Shown here: positions 32,932-45,633 of the stretch, piece by piece | Layout of the letters: each line of letters opens with the position of its first letter | Position numbering within the stretch: position 1 is the first letter of the stretch | Assembly (NCBI GenBank): GCA_021234155.1 | Contig: JAJEKV010000022.1 | Location: 2,044,728 to 2,108,727 of the forward strand | Reading direction: 5' to 3' | DNA from: Isoetes taiwanensis | Lineage: Eukaryota; Streptophyta; Lycopodiopsida; Isoetales; Isoetaceae | DNA: 64,000 nucleotides | The notes under the pieces: model-generated | What the model was told of the DNA's origin: nothing | The model's input: the letters and a program-made list of their open reading frames with translations, nothing else | Database searches by the model: none | Made by a program: the position numbers and the translations under genes

Positions 32932-33853
32932 TTAGCATATGAAGATTCATTTATTGAATGAGGAAGGCAAATGTGAAAGTACGCGAGGTAAGAATTATTG
33001 ACTTTCCTTGATTGATGATATATTATCAATTTATTATAACTGCTTTCTTTGGCAACCAATTGTGGAATTTATGCTTTAAGAAGCAAACAGACGTAAAGCA
33101 TGTTTTGTTACTGGCAGGCTTTGGTATTCACACTTGGCATTCTGATTTTGGTGCATGTGCTCTTAATATGAAGCTGAAGGCCATCTGGCCATAACTCTCA
33201 AGTTGTGCACAACTCATAGTCTTTTCATATTTGTTAAGACAACTGACACAGCCTTATTTCTGGTCTGGCTAGGCATTTACTCTTGCCATTGATGCCTTGG
33301 TTGCGCTTCTACTCTGAAGCTGAATGTATAGTGAGTGTTGGGTATAAACCCAACTTTTGGGTATAAACCCAACTTGTTAATAGTTCTATGCTCTTATGGA
33401 GCACCTGTAAAATTGTAATTTGTCAAACATTTATGGTCAATCGGAATGGTATCTATGAATCACAGAAGAAGGAACTATGTTGTGGTGATGCTTCAGTAAA
33501 TTCACCTAGTTTGACTGAATTAAAAAGGGATTGACAGCAGACTTAAGAGTGAATTCGAACATCGTTACTCACTGCCTTATGCGGAAAGAGGTTTCTACAT
33601 GAGAAAAAACCAAGGCGGCTTTTGATGAATTTGAGAAGGCACTTCCTCTGGCTAGAAGGCTTAAAGATCCTATTGAAGAGAAAAAGTCAGCTTAGGTAAT
33701 TCTCTTCTCTTTGTTGCATCTATTTGTAATCTTCATAATTCTAGCAGACATTATGATTAATCTCCTTTAGTCAAATGGTGCCTATTCTTCTTAGGTATTT
33801 CTAGATCTACAATAAGATCTATTGGATTTGAAAACTTGCCATTGCACAAGCAG
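32932..33853 (+). repeat. Direct duplication of 29457-30386
   Basis: Starting at TTTAGCATATGAAGATTC, this block repeats the end of unit 2 almost exactly, including the GGGTATAAACCCAACTTTTG motif pair and the block leading to CACAAGCAG. It restores the standard junction to unit 3. The breakpoint lies 18 bp after the HSP20 stop codon. Confidence 0.85.
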
Positions 33854-34184
33854 CTAGTTGAATCCATACTACGTATGGCAATTTGTTAAGGTGTGGAGGT
33901 GTTCCAGTTAATTTATTTCTATTTAGGAAATATACTGCAATGCATAATAAATATAAAGGAATTTGCATAATAGCCATAGAAGTAATTGGATGCAAACCTT
34001 ACATTGGGAAGCTTTTTGTGAACTTTACAATTGAACTTGATGAGGAACAATTCCTCTAGTATATTACTGTCCTTAATAAATTAATGTTAGGAAATCCTTA
34101 TATCCTTATTTGACAATAAAATCTTCCTCAAAGGTTCTTATTTGACACCTAGTGTTAAATAATTGATAAGTTTTATAGAGCATT

Positions 34185-36069
34185 TTACGCTAAAAGCGGC
34201 TCACAGATCAATGTGAGGCTAGCTGCAGACTTGGTTTTTTTTTGTAGGAGTATGACAATGCAAGGGGGCAAATAAATGAGGAGGTTAATAGCAGAGACAA
34301 GGACCAAGACCCAGTAGTAATAGTCAAGATGGCCCTTGTTAATATCATTCTGCAGCCATGTAGGATTCACTTTGTCAATCATGGACACAATTGCACTACT
34401 CAGGAAAGAACCAAAACCATTAGTTACTAAAAAGGCCATACTGACTCCAAGGCTTTGCATGCTGTCAGGAGTCTGTTCATCAAAAAACTCCATGAGTGCA
34501 GGACAAGAGACACTCTGAAGTAATCCATACAACCCATACTGTGGCACCAACCAGAATATACTCAACTTTCCACTCACTCTTTTCCTTTTCATTTCCACCA
34601 CTGCTGCAACCATCATGTCTAACATACACAACACAAACCCAATGCCTATCCTTTGTAGCAGGCTGAAGCCTCTTTCATTTTTGTGTGCCTTCTCAGAAAT
34701 GGCACCACCCATTTGTCATAAATTGGTAGAAATATGATACCTGTTATGGAAGCAAATAAGGACATGGAAGCTGAGGGTATACTAAAGTTTCCCATACGTC
34801 TTTCCATGTAACTGCCTTGAGTTACAAAAAATGTTCCAACCTGTGAAGAGACTATTCCTAACCAGAGCACGACTATCCAAATGGGGATTACTCTCAGCAC
34901 CAATTTTACTTCTTCAACTTGAGTCAAGGTGCAACAAGGCTCCTTTCTGTCTTCTTGTTTCAGAGCTGCCCTGTCAAGAAATCTGCAACAGAATTCAGAA
35001 AAGGATGAACCAGTTAGGGGACATTTTCTTGGAAGAAACAGCTGCAACAAAATAAAGTAGGGCAACAGAGATGGAGAAACCTGAATTGGTCTGTGTGAGG
35101 GAGTTGCCTGTTGCTATAGGTAACATCATTTTTCTCATAGAAATCATCTGTAGTTTCCATCTTAGCCTTTTTGAAAGCGGTAATGAGAACATGAGCAATC
35201 TGAGGTAATGGACTTCCTTGACTTTTTCTATATCTGTAATGCTTTGTCATGGCGAAGAACATGCACATGGAAACTATTAGAAGCAACATGCAAATCCTCA
35301 TAGCCCAACCCCAGCTTAGTCTGTCTTCAACATACACAAGAGCAGTCATAGACACAATCCCTCCTAAACTAAAGCACCAGGAAGTATAGTTGAAGAAGGA
35401 GGCCATACCCCTCTTTTCCATCACATCCTCTTCATCAAATTGGTCAGCTCCAAAAGATACAATACATGATATCACACTTCCACAGCCAACGGCAACCGAA
35501 TATAATGCAAGAAAAAAAATGCCCATCTGGTGAGCTTGCCTGAGTGCAGGCTCCATTCTGGCATGGAAAGGGTCTGAGAGATTCGACAGAAACAGAGATG
35601 GTTAACAACATCATGCCCTGCAATATGCAAAAGATTCATCCAAGTCTACCCTGGAAAATTTGGCATAGTAAATGCACAAAGGATTTCATGGCACTTACCA
35701 AGAACAAAACCCCCGAAGTAAGAGAGATGGTCCTGTAGCGACCCAAATATGTATCAGAAATGAAAGCACCCACCAGGCCCATGATGGATAAAACGCCTTG
35801 TAAATTGTTGACATCACGGGCAGATACAGCAGTTCTTCTATGCAATACCGTGGTCATGTAAGTGATAATGTTGCCGTATATGGCAGATAAAATCAAAGCA
35901 TATATTGCGGTGTATGCTGCAAATCATAAAATCAATCTATATCAGTAAAATTTAACAGAATGAGTATTTCGATTTGAGCTTCACCAAGCATTGGCCAGCA
36001 TGATTTCCAGCTTCCTATTTTGCGTTTATCAGCTATTCTATCGCTTCCATGTTGAACCAGATTGTACAT
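34185..36069 (-). pseudogene. NPF/PTR family transporter, copy 3, several frameshifts
   Basis: Exons 36069-35985, 35916-35699, 35617-35081 and 34982-34185. Relative to copy 4: exon 3 lacks two bases at about 35530 (GGTGAG for GGAGTGAG) after the CTQASSLQ segment; exon 4 lacks one T near 34675-34680 and has an altered GGTGG/T-run and an extra G (34235-34267) in the C-terminal helix. Exon 1 lacks the 12 nt also missing in copies 1 and 2. The central loop of exon 3 is in frame here, unlike in copies 1 and 2. Confidence 0.88.
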
Positions 36070-36694
36070 TTTCCTCAAGAGGAACTTTGCAACGAACCAC
36101 TTTTGGTCCGGCTAAAAATTGGGGCTTGTGTTGGTTTAAGCTTTCCTATTCGACCAACTTTTTACTTTTTAGTTTGACGTACTAGGGTAAGAAAATTAGA
36201 AGGGTCGGCCAATTTTTCTGGCGTGTATTTCTGTTGTGCCACGTAGGATCCTCCTACATTGCTGAATAGAAGTTGGCTCATCCATTCCGCTCAAGAACAC
36301 AGGTAGGAACCCGTAAGATCACATGTATAAAACCGGTTTACCATGTAGGGTTTTTGCTTTCGCTCTTGAATAGAATGCTCTGTTTCAAAACAATATGCTC
36401 TATTTCCTTGGTTTTTGCAGGGTTTAGATTCTTTTTGCAATAAGACCGATTCAAATAAAAAAACCTGACTTAAACTAAGATTCACAGGTTTATCCGAAGC
36501 CCCCTTACCAAGAATCCACAAAACCAGAGCTTACGCCATCACCCGCTCAATTGGAACTCGCAACATTCATTGGATCTCGTGCCCCAAGGGTCAGCGTCGC
36601 CTTTTTGTTTGAGTCTGTAGCTTGTCTAATCTTGCCAAAAACCTCAAAAAACTGCCGGATTTATATCCAAAAGGCCTCCCCAACTTCTATTTTG

Positions 36695-36813
36695 TAGGGG
36701 AATGGCCTTTGCTCGCGCATTCCAAGAAGCGGGGAGACCCTCTCCCGGTACCCGCCACGGTCGGGCGGCCCCTCCGCTATCTTAGGAATGACATCGCAAA
36801 AGCCATTCCCCTA
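36695..36813. repeat. Fold-back repeat (MITE-like), copy 3
   Basis: Outer ends TAGGGGAATGGC / GCCATTCCCCTA are intact, but the GC-rich inner stem is scrambled (GCATTCCAAGAAGCGGGG and GGCCCCTCCGCTATCTTAGG), unlike copies 1, 2 and 4. Confidence 0.65.
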
Positions 36814-38759
36814 TACAATATAGAAATAGGGTCGATATTTATCCCGGGCTTAATGTGGTGGCGACATCGTGTCATTCCCCAATAAACGGAATGGAAGTTG
36901 GGTCTACCAATTTCGTGTTACCTGTTCTCCCAGTTTCACTGTTAATTTTAGTGTTTGTTTGTCTTTATTTCAACAACGTTTTTAACTCAAACTTTAAACT
37001 CAGTTTTTAAACTCAAACTCAGTTTTTTAACTCAAACTTTAAAAACAATGTTTAAATTGAAACGCACTTATTTAAGAAGTGCGTTTGAAAGATTCATTCT
37101 GAAAATTTACAAAACTCTAAAATGCCCTTAAAAATGACACATTCAGTATCTTAGGTCAAAATATTTACAAAAGTGCTCATGAAAACAACCATTTTAGGAA
37201 GCCTTAACGTTACTTGAACAAAACAAAATAAAAATATTCCATTTTAGGGGCAAATTCATGTGAAGAAATTAGATGCTTGCACCTTGTCCCTGAAAACGTT
37301 TGTGTTTGGCTTTACCGCAATTTTTTTATTTCACGACCAACCAATTTGGCTAAACTCATAGTTGACCTACAAACTATCTAATGTCTAACCATTGAATCAT
37401 TTGTTCAACCATTAAATCATAATATTTGGAAAAAAACAATTCCTAAATCGTTAGAATAGTAAAACCATGTATTATATGCCTTCATGAATTAAAGTCATGA
37501 AAACATTTGATAGGTAACACAAATGCATTCCAAAACTGGGCTTGCATGTAAACCGATATGTCTTATGCTTAGAAAGAACGTTTAGTGCATTCCGATATTC
37601 CATATCTTTACTTATTTACAAACTAATATTTAGTTAGGTGAGCCAAATGTACCTTTAACTATTGACTAAAATTTATAAACAGATTACAACCAGAGTTCAT
37701 ATATGTTCATTGCTCATACGAGTCTTTTCTGCTCAGTAATATGGTCAAGGGCACATTTAATTTTTGCCCAAACACAAACGTAATAATTCTATTACCAGGG
37801 CACATTTAATTTTTGCTCAACACACAAACTTAATAATTCCATTACCAGGAGAAAGCTTGTGTACAATGCTATTATAAGATGAAATATTGCTGAACTTGAA
37901 TAATGTGTACCTTCTACTTGCAATTTCATTTACTGTTGAAACTATTGGAAAATGATTTTCTACAAAACAAACATGAATGCCGGGTTACAAGAAAAATCGT
38001 TTACTACCAACTGTCTTGCACCTGCATTTAGCTTGTGTTAAAGGCAAGCATGTTCTGGACTATTCTGTATTTTATAATGATCTACTAGACATGAATTACA
38101 GATTTTAAAATAGACCATAATCATGGATTATGGCTCTTAAATAGACATGATTAGAGATCTTAAAAAGGCTAAGTCATGCTGCATCTTATTTCCATAATCA
38201 AGGTCCATTAGAAATGAGAGAAGTTGGACTACATGCATCTGAATGCAAACACTTTGCCATGCTGCTTTGACTCATGCACATTAAGAGGCGTAAGAGGCAA
38301 AACATTATGCTTAACAACTAATAAGACAATAGATCCTTCGGAAAGGATGCCATATTAATTTCCACATTCCATTAGCCGGTGTCATCTTTAGCAAAAGAAG
38401 GCCGCAAAGTCCCTAAAGCATTCATCATAACTTCTTGTGAATAAGCTAGCTTGTACGATCTCTTGTCTCGGAGTCTAGTATCCGCCATGGATTTGGACGC
38501 ACTATTTCCAACTAGTACGTGAATCGTGAGAAAAATTGTTTCGAATGCATGCCGTTTTGAAACAAATACCAAGTGATTTGATGTGGATAAATCCACCAAA
38601 TTGTGGCAAATTTCCAATCTCCCATCTGTCTAATCCGGTCCAACAAGCTTTATATTTCTTGAAACTCAACAAGTATTTGTCCAATGACGAGTACAAACCA
38701 ACGAAATGATTCAACAAAGGTAAAAAGCAAAGCCCGGAAGCGTGTATCATCTAAAACTT

Positions 38760-39240
38760 GAGAGTACTTTTATGATTTGGAAACTCTCTATGATCCGGAA
38801 CTTGAAAAATTTCTATTTTGTAGCACCAAGTGGGATATCGATGTGATTTATGACACGGAGTATTACGTAGTGCACCAAGTGGGATATCTGCTTTGTGAAA
38901 ACACATTCAAAACCATCAAAAAGCTATTCGACCATGTCCGCTATGATTCGGACCATGCCTTAAAGCACGATTCACTGGATTCGACACGGATAATGGATTC
39001 GACCTAGAGTAAAACCCGATTGACTGAATTTGACCTGCAAGGATTCAAAACCTGTGTGATTTGACTTGGAAGGTTTCGACCTGGAAGGATTCGACCTGTG
39101 TGAAAACATGATTGAAAACCCATTCGACTTAGATCAAAACCCATTCGACATGTGTAAGAACCTGTTTGCATTCGACCTGTGAAAACCCATTAAGCCCTAT
39201 GAAAACCCATTCGACACTGCGGAAAAACTAGACAAAGAAG
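38760..39240 (+). repeat. Degenerate NPFD-type repeat with longer upstream open frame, copy 3
   Basis: In this copy a frame 38777-39007 is open through YYVVHQVGYLLCENTFK and KLFDHVRYDSDHALKH, upstream of the GATTCGACCTG and CCCATTCGAC repeats (to 39235). The equivalent frame is stopped in the other units. No family recognised. Confidence 0.45.
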
Positions 39241-39392
39241 CTCGCCAGAATAACAAAGTAAAGCCCTAAAAAAAAATCACTAGGAAACAAACCTGTTGCA
39301 TCATTAAGAAACTCTTGCCGCACCAACAAACACCTAGATCGTTAGATAATTACAACCCTAAATTTTTTCTCACACCAAGTTTTCCTAGCTCC

Positions 39393-39845
39393 GGTATAAA
39401 TTTATACCGTCAAAAGCATCTGCCATGTTTTAGCCAGGCGAAATCATGTTATATCCAGGCGAAATCATGTTATATCCATGGATTGTCAAGTTATAACCAT
39501 AATAAAAGTTCCAGATACTAGAATTTTCTTGTATTATAATGTATGATGTTTTTCATGAGAGCTCAGTAGTATAAATGTACAACGTGACTTCCTTTATAAA
39601 AAATTTGGGGTATAAATTTGTCTTGCTCGAACATTTTCATGTGGGAAGATTGTATAAACTTATACCGCTTTTGAGCTCTTGGCGGTATAAATTTATACCA
39701 CTTTCGAGTTCACTGGCAGTACAAATTTATACCGCTTGAGCTCACTGGCGGTATAAATTTATACCGGCCGAGCTCACGTTGTATAAATTTATGCCGTTTG
39801 GTGCAATGCCTCCTGAGCTTCCCTTTGGTATAAATTTATACCGTT
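39393..39845. repeat. Array of palindromic GGTATAAATTTATACC sites, copy 3
   Basis: Equivalent to 18296-18760, with the same order of GAGCTCACTGGCG spacers in its distal half. Confidence 0.72.
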
Positions 39846-40228
39846 TGGAAAAATTAAAACCTACGAACAAGTTGCATGGGTTGGGTAGACACGAATAGCT
39901 CTGGATGGTCAGACAATAACATGCATCATGAACTAGCATAAAGTGTAACTTTGTTTAAAATGTCAAATCTACTACATTTTGTACAATTATGTTCAAAATT
40001 TGTAGTGATTTCAAAAACTCTGAATGCACTTTTTGTCGCTCTAGTGCACTTAATGTTTTTTCAATGTCTACTTTTTTTTAGTTTCTGAAATTGCTACAAT
40101 TTTTCATACCAAACTAGGGGGCTAAAAAGGGGTATCAAACAATTTTGCATGGAAGCTAAGTTGAATTAACCCCTCAAAAAATCGCTCAAATTATATATCT
40201 AGGAATTGGGTTAGGGTCCCAAGAAAGA

Positions 40229-40310
40229 ATGGAAACCTCCCCAACTTTGGCTAAAGCACGAGGAGGTTTCCAATCTTGCTAACTTTGGGAGGTTTCCATA
40301 AAATCCCCAA
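40229..40310. repeat. Inverted repeat with GGAAACCTCCCC ends, copy 3
   Basis: Counterpart of 19134-19215. The second and third arms lose bases (GAGGAGGTTTCC, GGGAGGTTTCC). Confidence 0.5.
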
Positions 40311-40354
40311 AAATTTACGACGGCAGCCTATTCATAATAACCCAAATTTAGTCT

Positions 40355-40538
40355 ATGGCCATCGCCGGAATATCTTTGGCTCATTTCTTTCGTGGATATG
40401 GCGATTGATTGGGGGGCCATCGTGGCCTTCGTCATAGCCGTAGTGTTGGATCTTCAAGTTTGGGTTGCCGTGTACTCAAAATTTCGTCTCGGAATCTAGT
40501 TATTCCGTCCGTCTTTGGAGCTTATTTCGGCATTCAAG
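40355..40538 (+). pseudogene. Exon-like block A of an unknown gene, copy 3
   Basis: Same ATGGCCATC start and GTAACA end as the other units, shortened by small deletions at several former CTG/CAG sites. No family recognised. Confidence 0.35.
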
Positions 40539-42990
40539 GTAACAATATAAATGTCCTTATCACTTGCTCTATTCTTCTTGAATCCCCATTTGTTTGATCA
40601 TGCAATGCGAGAGTCGGCTATGGTATACAAAGATGCTCAAGATGTGCAAAACCTATTTCTTCAGATCTTGCTCCAAATTTTGGAAATGGAGCCAGATGGC
40701 ATTGCGATTCCATGTTATATTATAGCGTTAATAGTGGGCCAAACCAAAATGGGCCCAAAACGAGCTTTTACAATGTGACACAAAATCGGCGGCAGCTTCG
40801 CGCCCCGACGATTGCGGTGATTACACATGGCGCCAATCCTCTCGCCATAGCCTTTAGGTGGAAGCTTTCTAATCATCCATCGCTTAGGTTTCTTTAGGAA
40901 TTTCTCCTAAGAAAGATCTAAGCTTCTTTGCCAATCGATTTTGGTATTTGTGTGGGGTCTTCCTCTTTCTTTTTGTTTGTTGTTATGTAGTGTCGATAGG
41001 GTTTCTTCGGTTCATAGAATTTGCCTGCCGCTCTGTTTGGCTTGAATTGGTAGATTTAGCGAGGGAAATATGCTTGGAGACATGTGATATATCGTCGTGC
41101 CTTGAACGTTTAGCATCTTGAGTGTGAAGTCGCTAGAAGTTAGGAATGTTGTAAAGTAATTCTAGTATAAAGGACAATTATGCAATTGATAATAAGAAGT
41201 TTGTGGTTCATTTTGCAGATTTGAAGCCGTGAGCGAACCATTGCTCCTAGATTCTAGTATCGGTGAAGATGTATCCAATTAAGTCCAATTCTGCATTTGT
41301 TGAAGGGGAGAATATGTCTTCGATACAAGCCGATAGCGATGGGAATTTGCGGGGATGACATCATGATATCGAGAGTTTGATAGACCACTTCCTTCTTTGT
41401 GGGTGTGGCATTGGGTGGTTCTCGTGAGTGTTTAAAAATTGTTTAAAGGCATAATCTTGAGAAGAATGCCCCGACTTAATGATAATATTTTCGCTTTTGC
41501 AAGTTTCTCTTAGGGCTTTTTGCTACCATTTACGTGGTACTATGGAACGTTTCTTTACTTCTTTTACCGGTATCAAAAGATCCACGAACGAACGGTCGGC
41601 GGCAAAGATGTGCAATTGCGGTAAAGCCTTTGTTTGCCTTTGTTTGTCTCAAGTGTTATAGGAAGTACTCGTCTTTCGCTTGCCTCTTGCATAATATAAT
41701 AAACTAGTCAACCACATAGACTAGTTTAGTTTCTTTAGCATATGAAGATTCATTTATTGAATGAGGAAGGCAAATGTGAAAGTACGCGAGGTAAAATTAT
41801 TGACTTTCCTTGATTGATGATATATTATCAATTTATTATAACTGCTTTCTTTGGCAACCAATTGTGGAATTTATGCTTTAAGAAGCAAAACGGACGTAAA
41901 GCATGTTTTGTTCTTTGGCAGGCTTTGGTATTCACACTTGGCATTCTGATTTTGGTGCATGTGCTCTTAATATGAAGCTGAAGGCCATCTGGCCATAACT
42001 CTCAAGTTGTGCACAACTCATAGTCTTTTCATATTTGTTAAGACAACGACCACGGCCTTATTTATTTCTGGTGCGGCTAGGCATTTACTCTTGCCATTGA
42101 TGCCTTGGTTGCTTCTACTCACGAAGTTGAATGTATAGTGAGTGTTGGATATAAACCCAACTTTTGGGTATAAAACCCAACTTGTTAATAGTTCTATGCT
42201 CTTATGGAGCACCTGTAAAATTGTAATTTGTCAAACATTTATGGTCAATCGGAATGGTATCTATGAATCACAGAAGAAGGAACTATGTTGTGGTGATGCT
42301 TCAGTAAATTCACCTAGTTTGACTGAATTAAAAAGGGATTGACAGCAGACTTAAGAGTGAATTCGAACATCGTTACTCACTGCCTTATGCGGAAAGAGGT
42401 TTCTACATGAGAAAAAACCAAGGCGGCTTTTGATGAATTTGAGAAGGCACTTCCTCCGCTAGAAGGCTTAAAGATCCTATTGAAGAGAAAAAAGTCGACT
42501 TAGGTAATTCTCTTCTCTTTGTTGCATCTATTTGTAATCTTCATAATTCTAGCGGACATTATGATTAATCTCCTTTAGTCAAATGGTGCCTATTCTTCTT
42601 AGGTATTTCTAGATCTACAATAAGATCTATTGGATTTGAAAACTTGCCATTGCACAAGCAGCTAGTTGAATCCATACTACGTATGGCAATTTGTTAAGGT
42701 GTGGAGGTGTTCCAGTTAATTTATTTCTATTTAGGAAATATACTGCAATGCATAATAAATATAAAGGAATTTGCATAATAGCCATAGAAGTAATTGGATG
42801 CAAACCTTACATTGGGAAGCTTTTGTGAACTTTACAATTGAACTTGATGAGGAACAATTCCTCTAGTATATTACTGTCCTTAATAAATTAATGTTAGGAA
42901 ATCCTTATATCCTTATTTGACAATAAAATCTTCCTCAAGGTTCTTATTTGACACCTAGTGTTAAATAATTGATAAGTTTTATAGAGCATT

Positions 42991-44890
42991 TTACGCTAAA
43001 AGCGGCTCACAGATCAATGTGAGGCTAGCTGCAGACTTGGTGGTTTTTTTGTAGGAGTATGACAATGCAAGGGGCAAATAAATGAGGAGGTTAATAGCAG
43101 AGACAAGGACCAAGACCCAGTAGTAATAGTCAAGATGGCCCTTGTTAATATCATTCTGCAGCCATGTAGGATTCACTTTGTCAATCATGGACACAATTGC
43201 ACTACTCAGGAAAGAACCAAAACCATTAGTTACTAAAAAGGCCATACTGACTCCAAGGCTTTGCATGCTGTCAGGAGTCTGTTCATCAAAAAACTCCATG
43301 AGTGCAGGACAAGAGACACTCTGAAGTAATCCATACAACCCATACTGTGGCACCAACCAGAATATACTCAACTTTCCACTCACTCTTTTCCTTTTCATTT
43401 CCACCACTGCTGCAACCATCATGTCTAACATACACAACACAAACCCAATGCCTATCCTTTGTAGCAGGCTGAAGCCTCTTTCATTTTTTGTGTGCCTTCT
43501 CAGAAATGGCACCACCCATTTGTCATAAATTGGTAGAAATATGATACCTGTTATGGAAGCAAATAAGGACATGGAAGCTGAGGGTATACTAAAGTTTCCC
43601 ATACGTCTTTCCATGTAACTGCCTTGAGTTACAAAAAATGTTCCAACCTGTGAAGAGACTATTCCTAACCAGAGCACGACTATCCAAATGGGGATTACTC
43701 TCAGCACCAATTTTACTTCTTCAACTTGAGTCAAGGTGCAACAAGGCTCCTTTCTGTCTTCTTGTTTCAGAGCTGCCCTGTCAAGAAATCTGCAACAGAA
43801 TTCAGAAAAGGATGAACCAGTTAGGGGACATTTTCTTGGAAGAAACAGCTGCAACAAAATAAAGTAGGGCAACAGAGATGGAGAAACCTGAATTGGTCTG
43901 TGTGAGGGAGTTGCCTGTTGCTATAGGTAACATCATTTTTCTCATAGAAATCATCTGTAGTTTCCATCTTGCGCCTTTTGAAAGCGGTAATGAGAACATG
44001 AGCAATCTGAGGTAATGGACTTCCTTGACTTTTTCTATATCTGTAATGCTTTGTCATGGCGAAGAACATGCACATGGAAACTATTAGAAGCAACATGCAA
44101 ATCCTCATAGCCCAACCCCAGCTTAGTCTGTCTTCAACATACACAAGAGCAGTCATAGACACAATCCCTCCTAAACTAAAGCACCAGGAAGTATAGTTGA
44201 AGAAGGAGGCCATACCCCTCTTTTCCATCACATCCTCTTCATCAAATTGGTCAGCTCCAAAAGATACAATACATGATATCACACTTCCACAGCCAACGGC
44301 AACCGAATATAATGCAAGAAAAAAAATGCCCATCTGGAGTGAGCTTGCCTGAGTGCAGGCTCCATTCTGGCATGGAAAGGGTCTGAGAGATTCGACAGAA
44401 ACAGAGATGGTTAACAACATCATGCCCTGCAATATGCAAAAGATTCATCCAAGTCTACCCTGGAAAATTTGGCATAGTAAATGCACAAAGGATTTCATGG
44501 CACTTACCAAGAACAAAACCCCCGAAGTAAGAGAGATGGTCCTGTAGCGACCCAAATATGTATCAGAAATGAAAGCACCCACCAGGCCCATGATGGATAA
44601 AACGCCTTGTAAATTGTTGACATCACGGGCAGATACAGCAGTTCTTCTATGCAATACCGTGGTCATGTAAGTGATAATGTTGCCGTATATGGCAGATAAA
44701 ATCAAAGCATATATTGCGGTGTATGCTGCAAATCATAAAATCAATGTATATCAGTAAAATTTAACAGAATGAGTATTTCGATTTGAGCTTCACCAAGCAT
44801 TGGCCAGCATGATTTCCAGCTTCCTATTTTGCGTTTATCAGCTATTCTACCCTTGTAATCCTCGCTTCCATGTTGAACCAGATTGTACAT
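42991..44890 (-). CDS. NPF/PTR family transporter, copy 4, intact reading frame
   Basis: Exons 44890-44794, 44725-44508, 44426-43888 and 43789-42991 join to 1653 nt, 550 aa, with three short GT-AG introns (68, 81 and 98 bp) in consistent phases. These transporters of the plasma or vacuolar membrane have 12 helices and usually couple transport to protons. Landmarks in order: EDYKGRIADKRKIGSWKSCW (residues about 10-29), GAFISDTYLGRYRTI, GMMLLTISVSVESLRPFPC, FGADQFDEEDVMEKRG, FFNYTSWCFS, the hydrophilic loop with SQGSPLPQIAHVLITAFKRR, DQFRFLDRAA, TLTQVEEVKLVLRVIPIW, TQGSYMERRMGNFSIPSAS, LVPQYGLYGLLQSVSCPALM, EFFDEQTPDSMQSLG and a final helix with PLALSYSYKK. The helix-1 position where most NPFs have ExxER reads TAIYA. 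Start chosen at 44890 because a stop lies upstream in frame. Only this copy keeps the 12 nt encoding part of EDYKG. Substrate unknown. Confidence 0.92.
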
Positions 44891-45515
44891 TTTCCTCAAG
44901 AGGAACTTTGCAACGAACCACTTTTGGTCCGGCTAAAAATTGGGGCTTGTGTTTGTTTAAGCTTTCCTATTCGACCAACTTTTTACTTTTTAGTTTGACG
45001 TACTAGGGTAAGAAAATTAGAAGGGTCGGCCAATTTTTTCTGGCGTGTATTTCTGTTGTGTCACGTAGGATCCTCCTACATTGCTGAATAGAAGTTGGCT
45101 CATCGATTCCGCTCAAGAACAGAGGTAGGAACCGGTAAGATCACATGTATAAAACCGGTTTACCATGTAGGGTTTTGCTTCTGCTCTTGAATAGAATGCT
45201 CTGTTTCTGAAACAATATGCTCTATTTCCTTGGTTTTTGCAGGGTTTAGATTCTTTTTGCAATAAGACCGATTCAAATAAAAAAACCTGACTTAAACTAA
45301 GATTCACAGGTTTATCCGAAGCCCCCTTACCAAGAATCCACAAAACCAGAGCTTCTGCCATCACCTCTGCTCAATTGGAACCTGCAACATTCATTGGATC
45401 TGTGCCCAAAGGGCCGCGTCAGCTTTTGTTTGAGTCTGTAGCTTGTCTAATCTTGCCAAAAACCTCAAAAAACTGCCGGATTTATATCCAAAAGGCCTCC
45501 CCAACTTCTATTTTG

Positions 45516-45633
45516 TAGGGGAATGGCCTTTGCTCTGCCATTCCGGCACGAGCGGGAGACCCTCTCCCAGCTGCCGCCGGTCGCGGGGCCCCTCCCGCTG
45601 TGCCGGAATGACATCGCAAAAGCCATTCCCCTA
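45516..45633. repeat. Fold-back repeat (MITE-like), copy 4
   Basis: Nearly identical to copy 2 (24399-24515), with GTGCCGG in place of ATGCCGG, which extends the inner stem with CCGGCAC. Confidence 0.7.

Larger units (their letters stand above)
21562..33853. repeat. Tandem unit 2 (12.3 kb, contains extra 3.5 kb)
   Basis: Colinear with unit 1 up to about 30386. There, instead of joining the next unit, it continues into an EXO84-like exon, insertions and an HSP20 exon. At about 32931 it jumps back to TTTAGCATATGAAGATTC, already seen at 29457, and repeats 29457-30386 as 32932-33853 before joining unit 3. The extra length relative to unit 1 is 3491 bp. Confidence 0.9.
33854..42661. repeat. Tandem unit 3 (8.8 kb)
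   Basis: Starts at CTAGTTGAATCC and runs 8808 bp to the next junction. Same content and order as unit 1. Confidence 0.92.
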
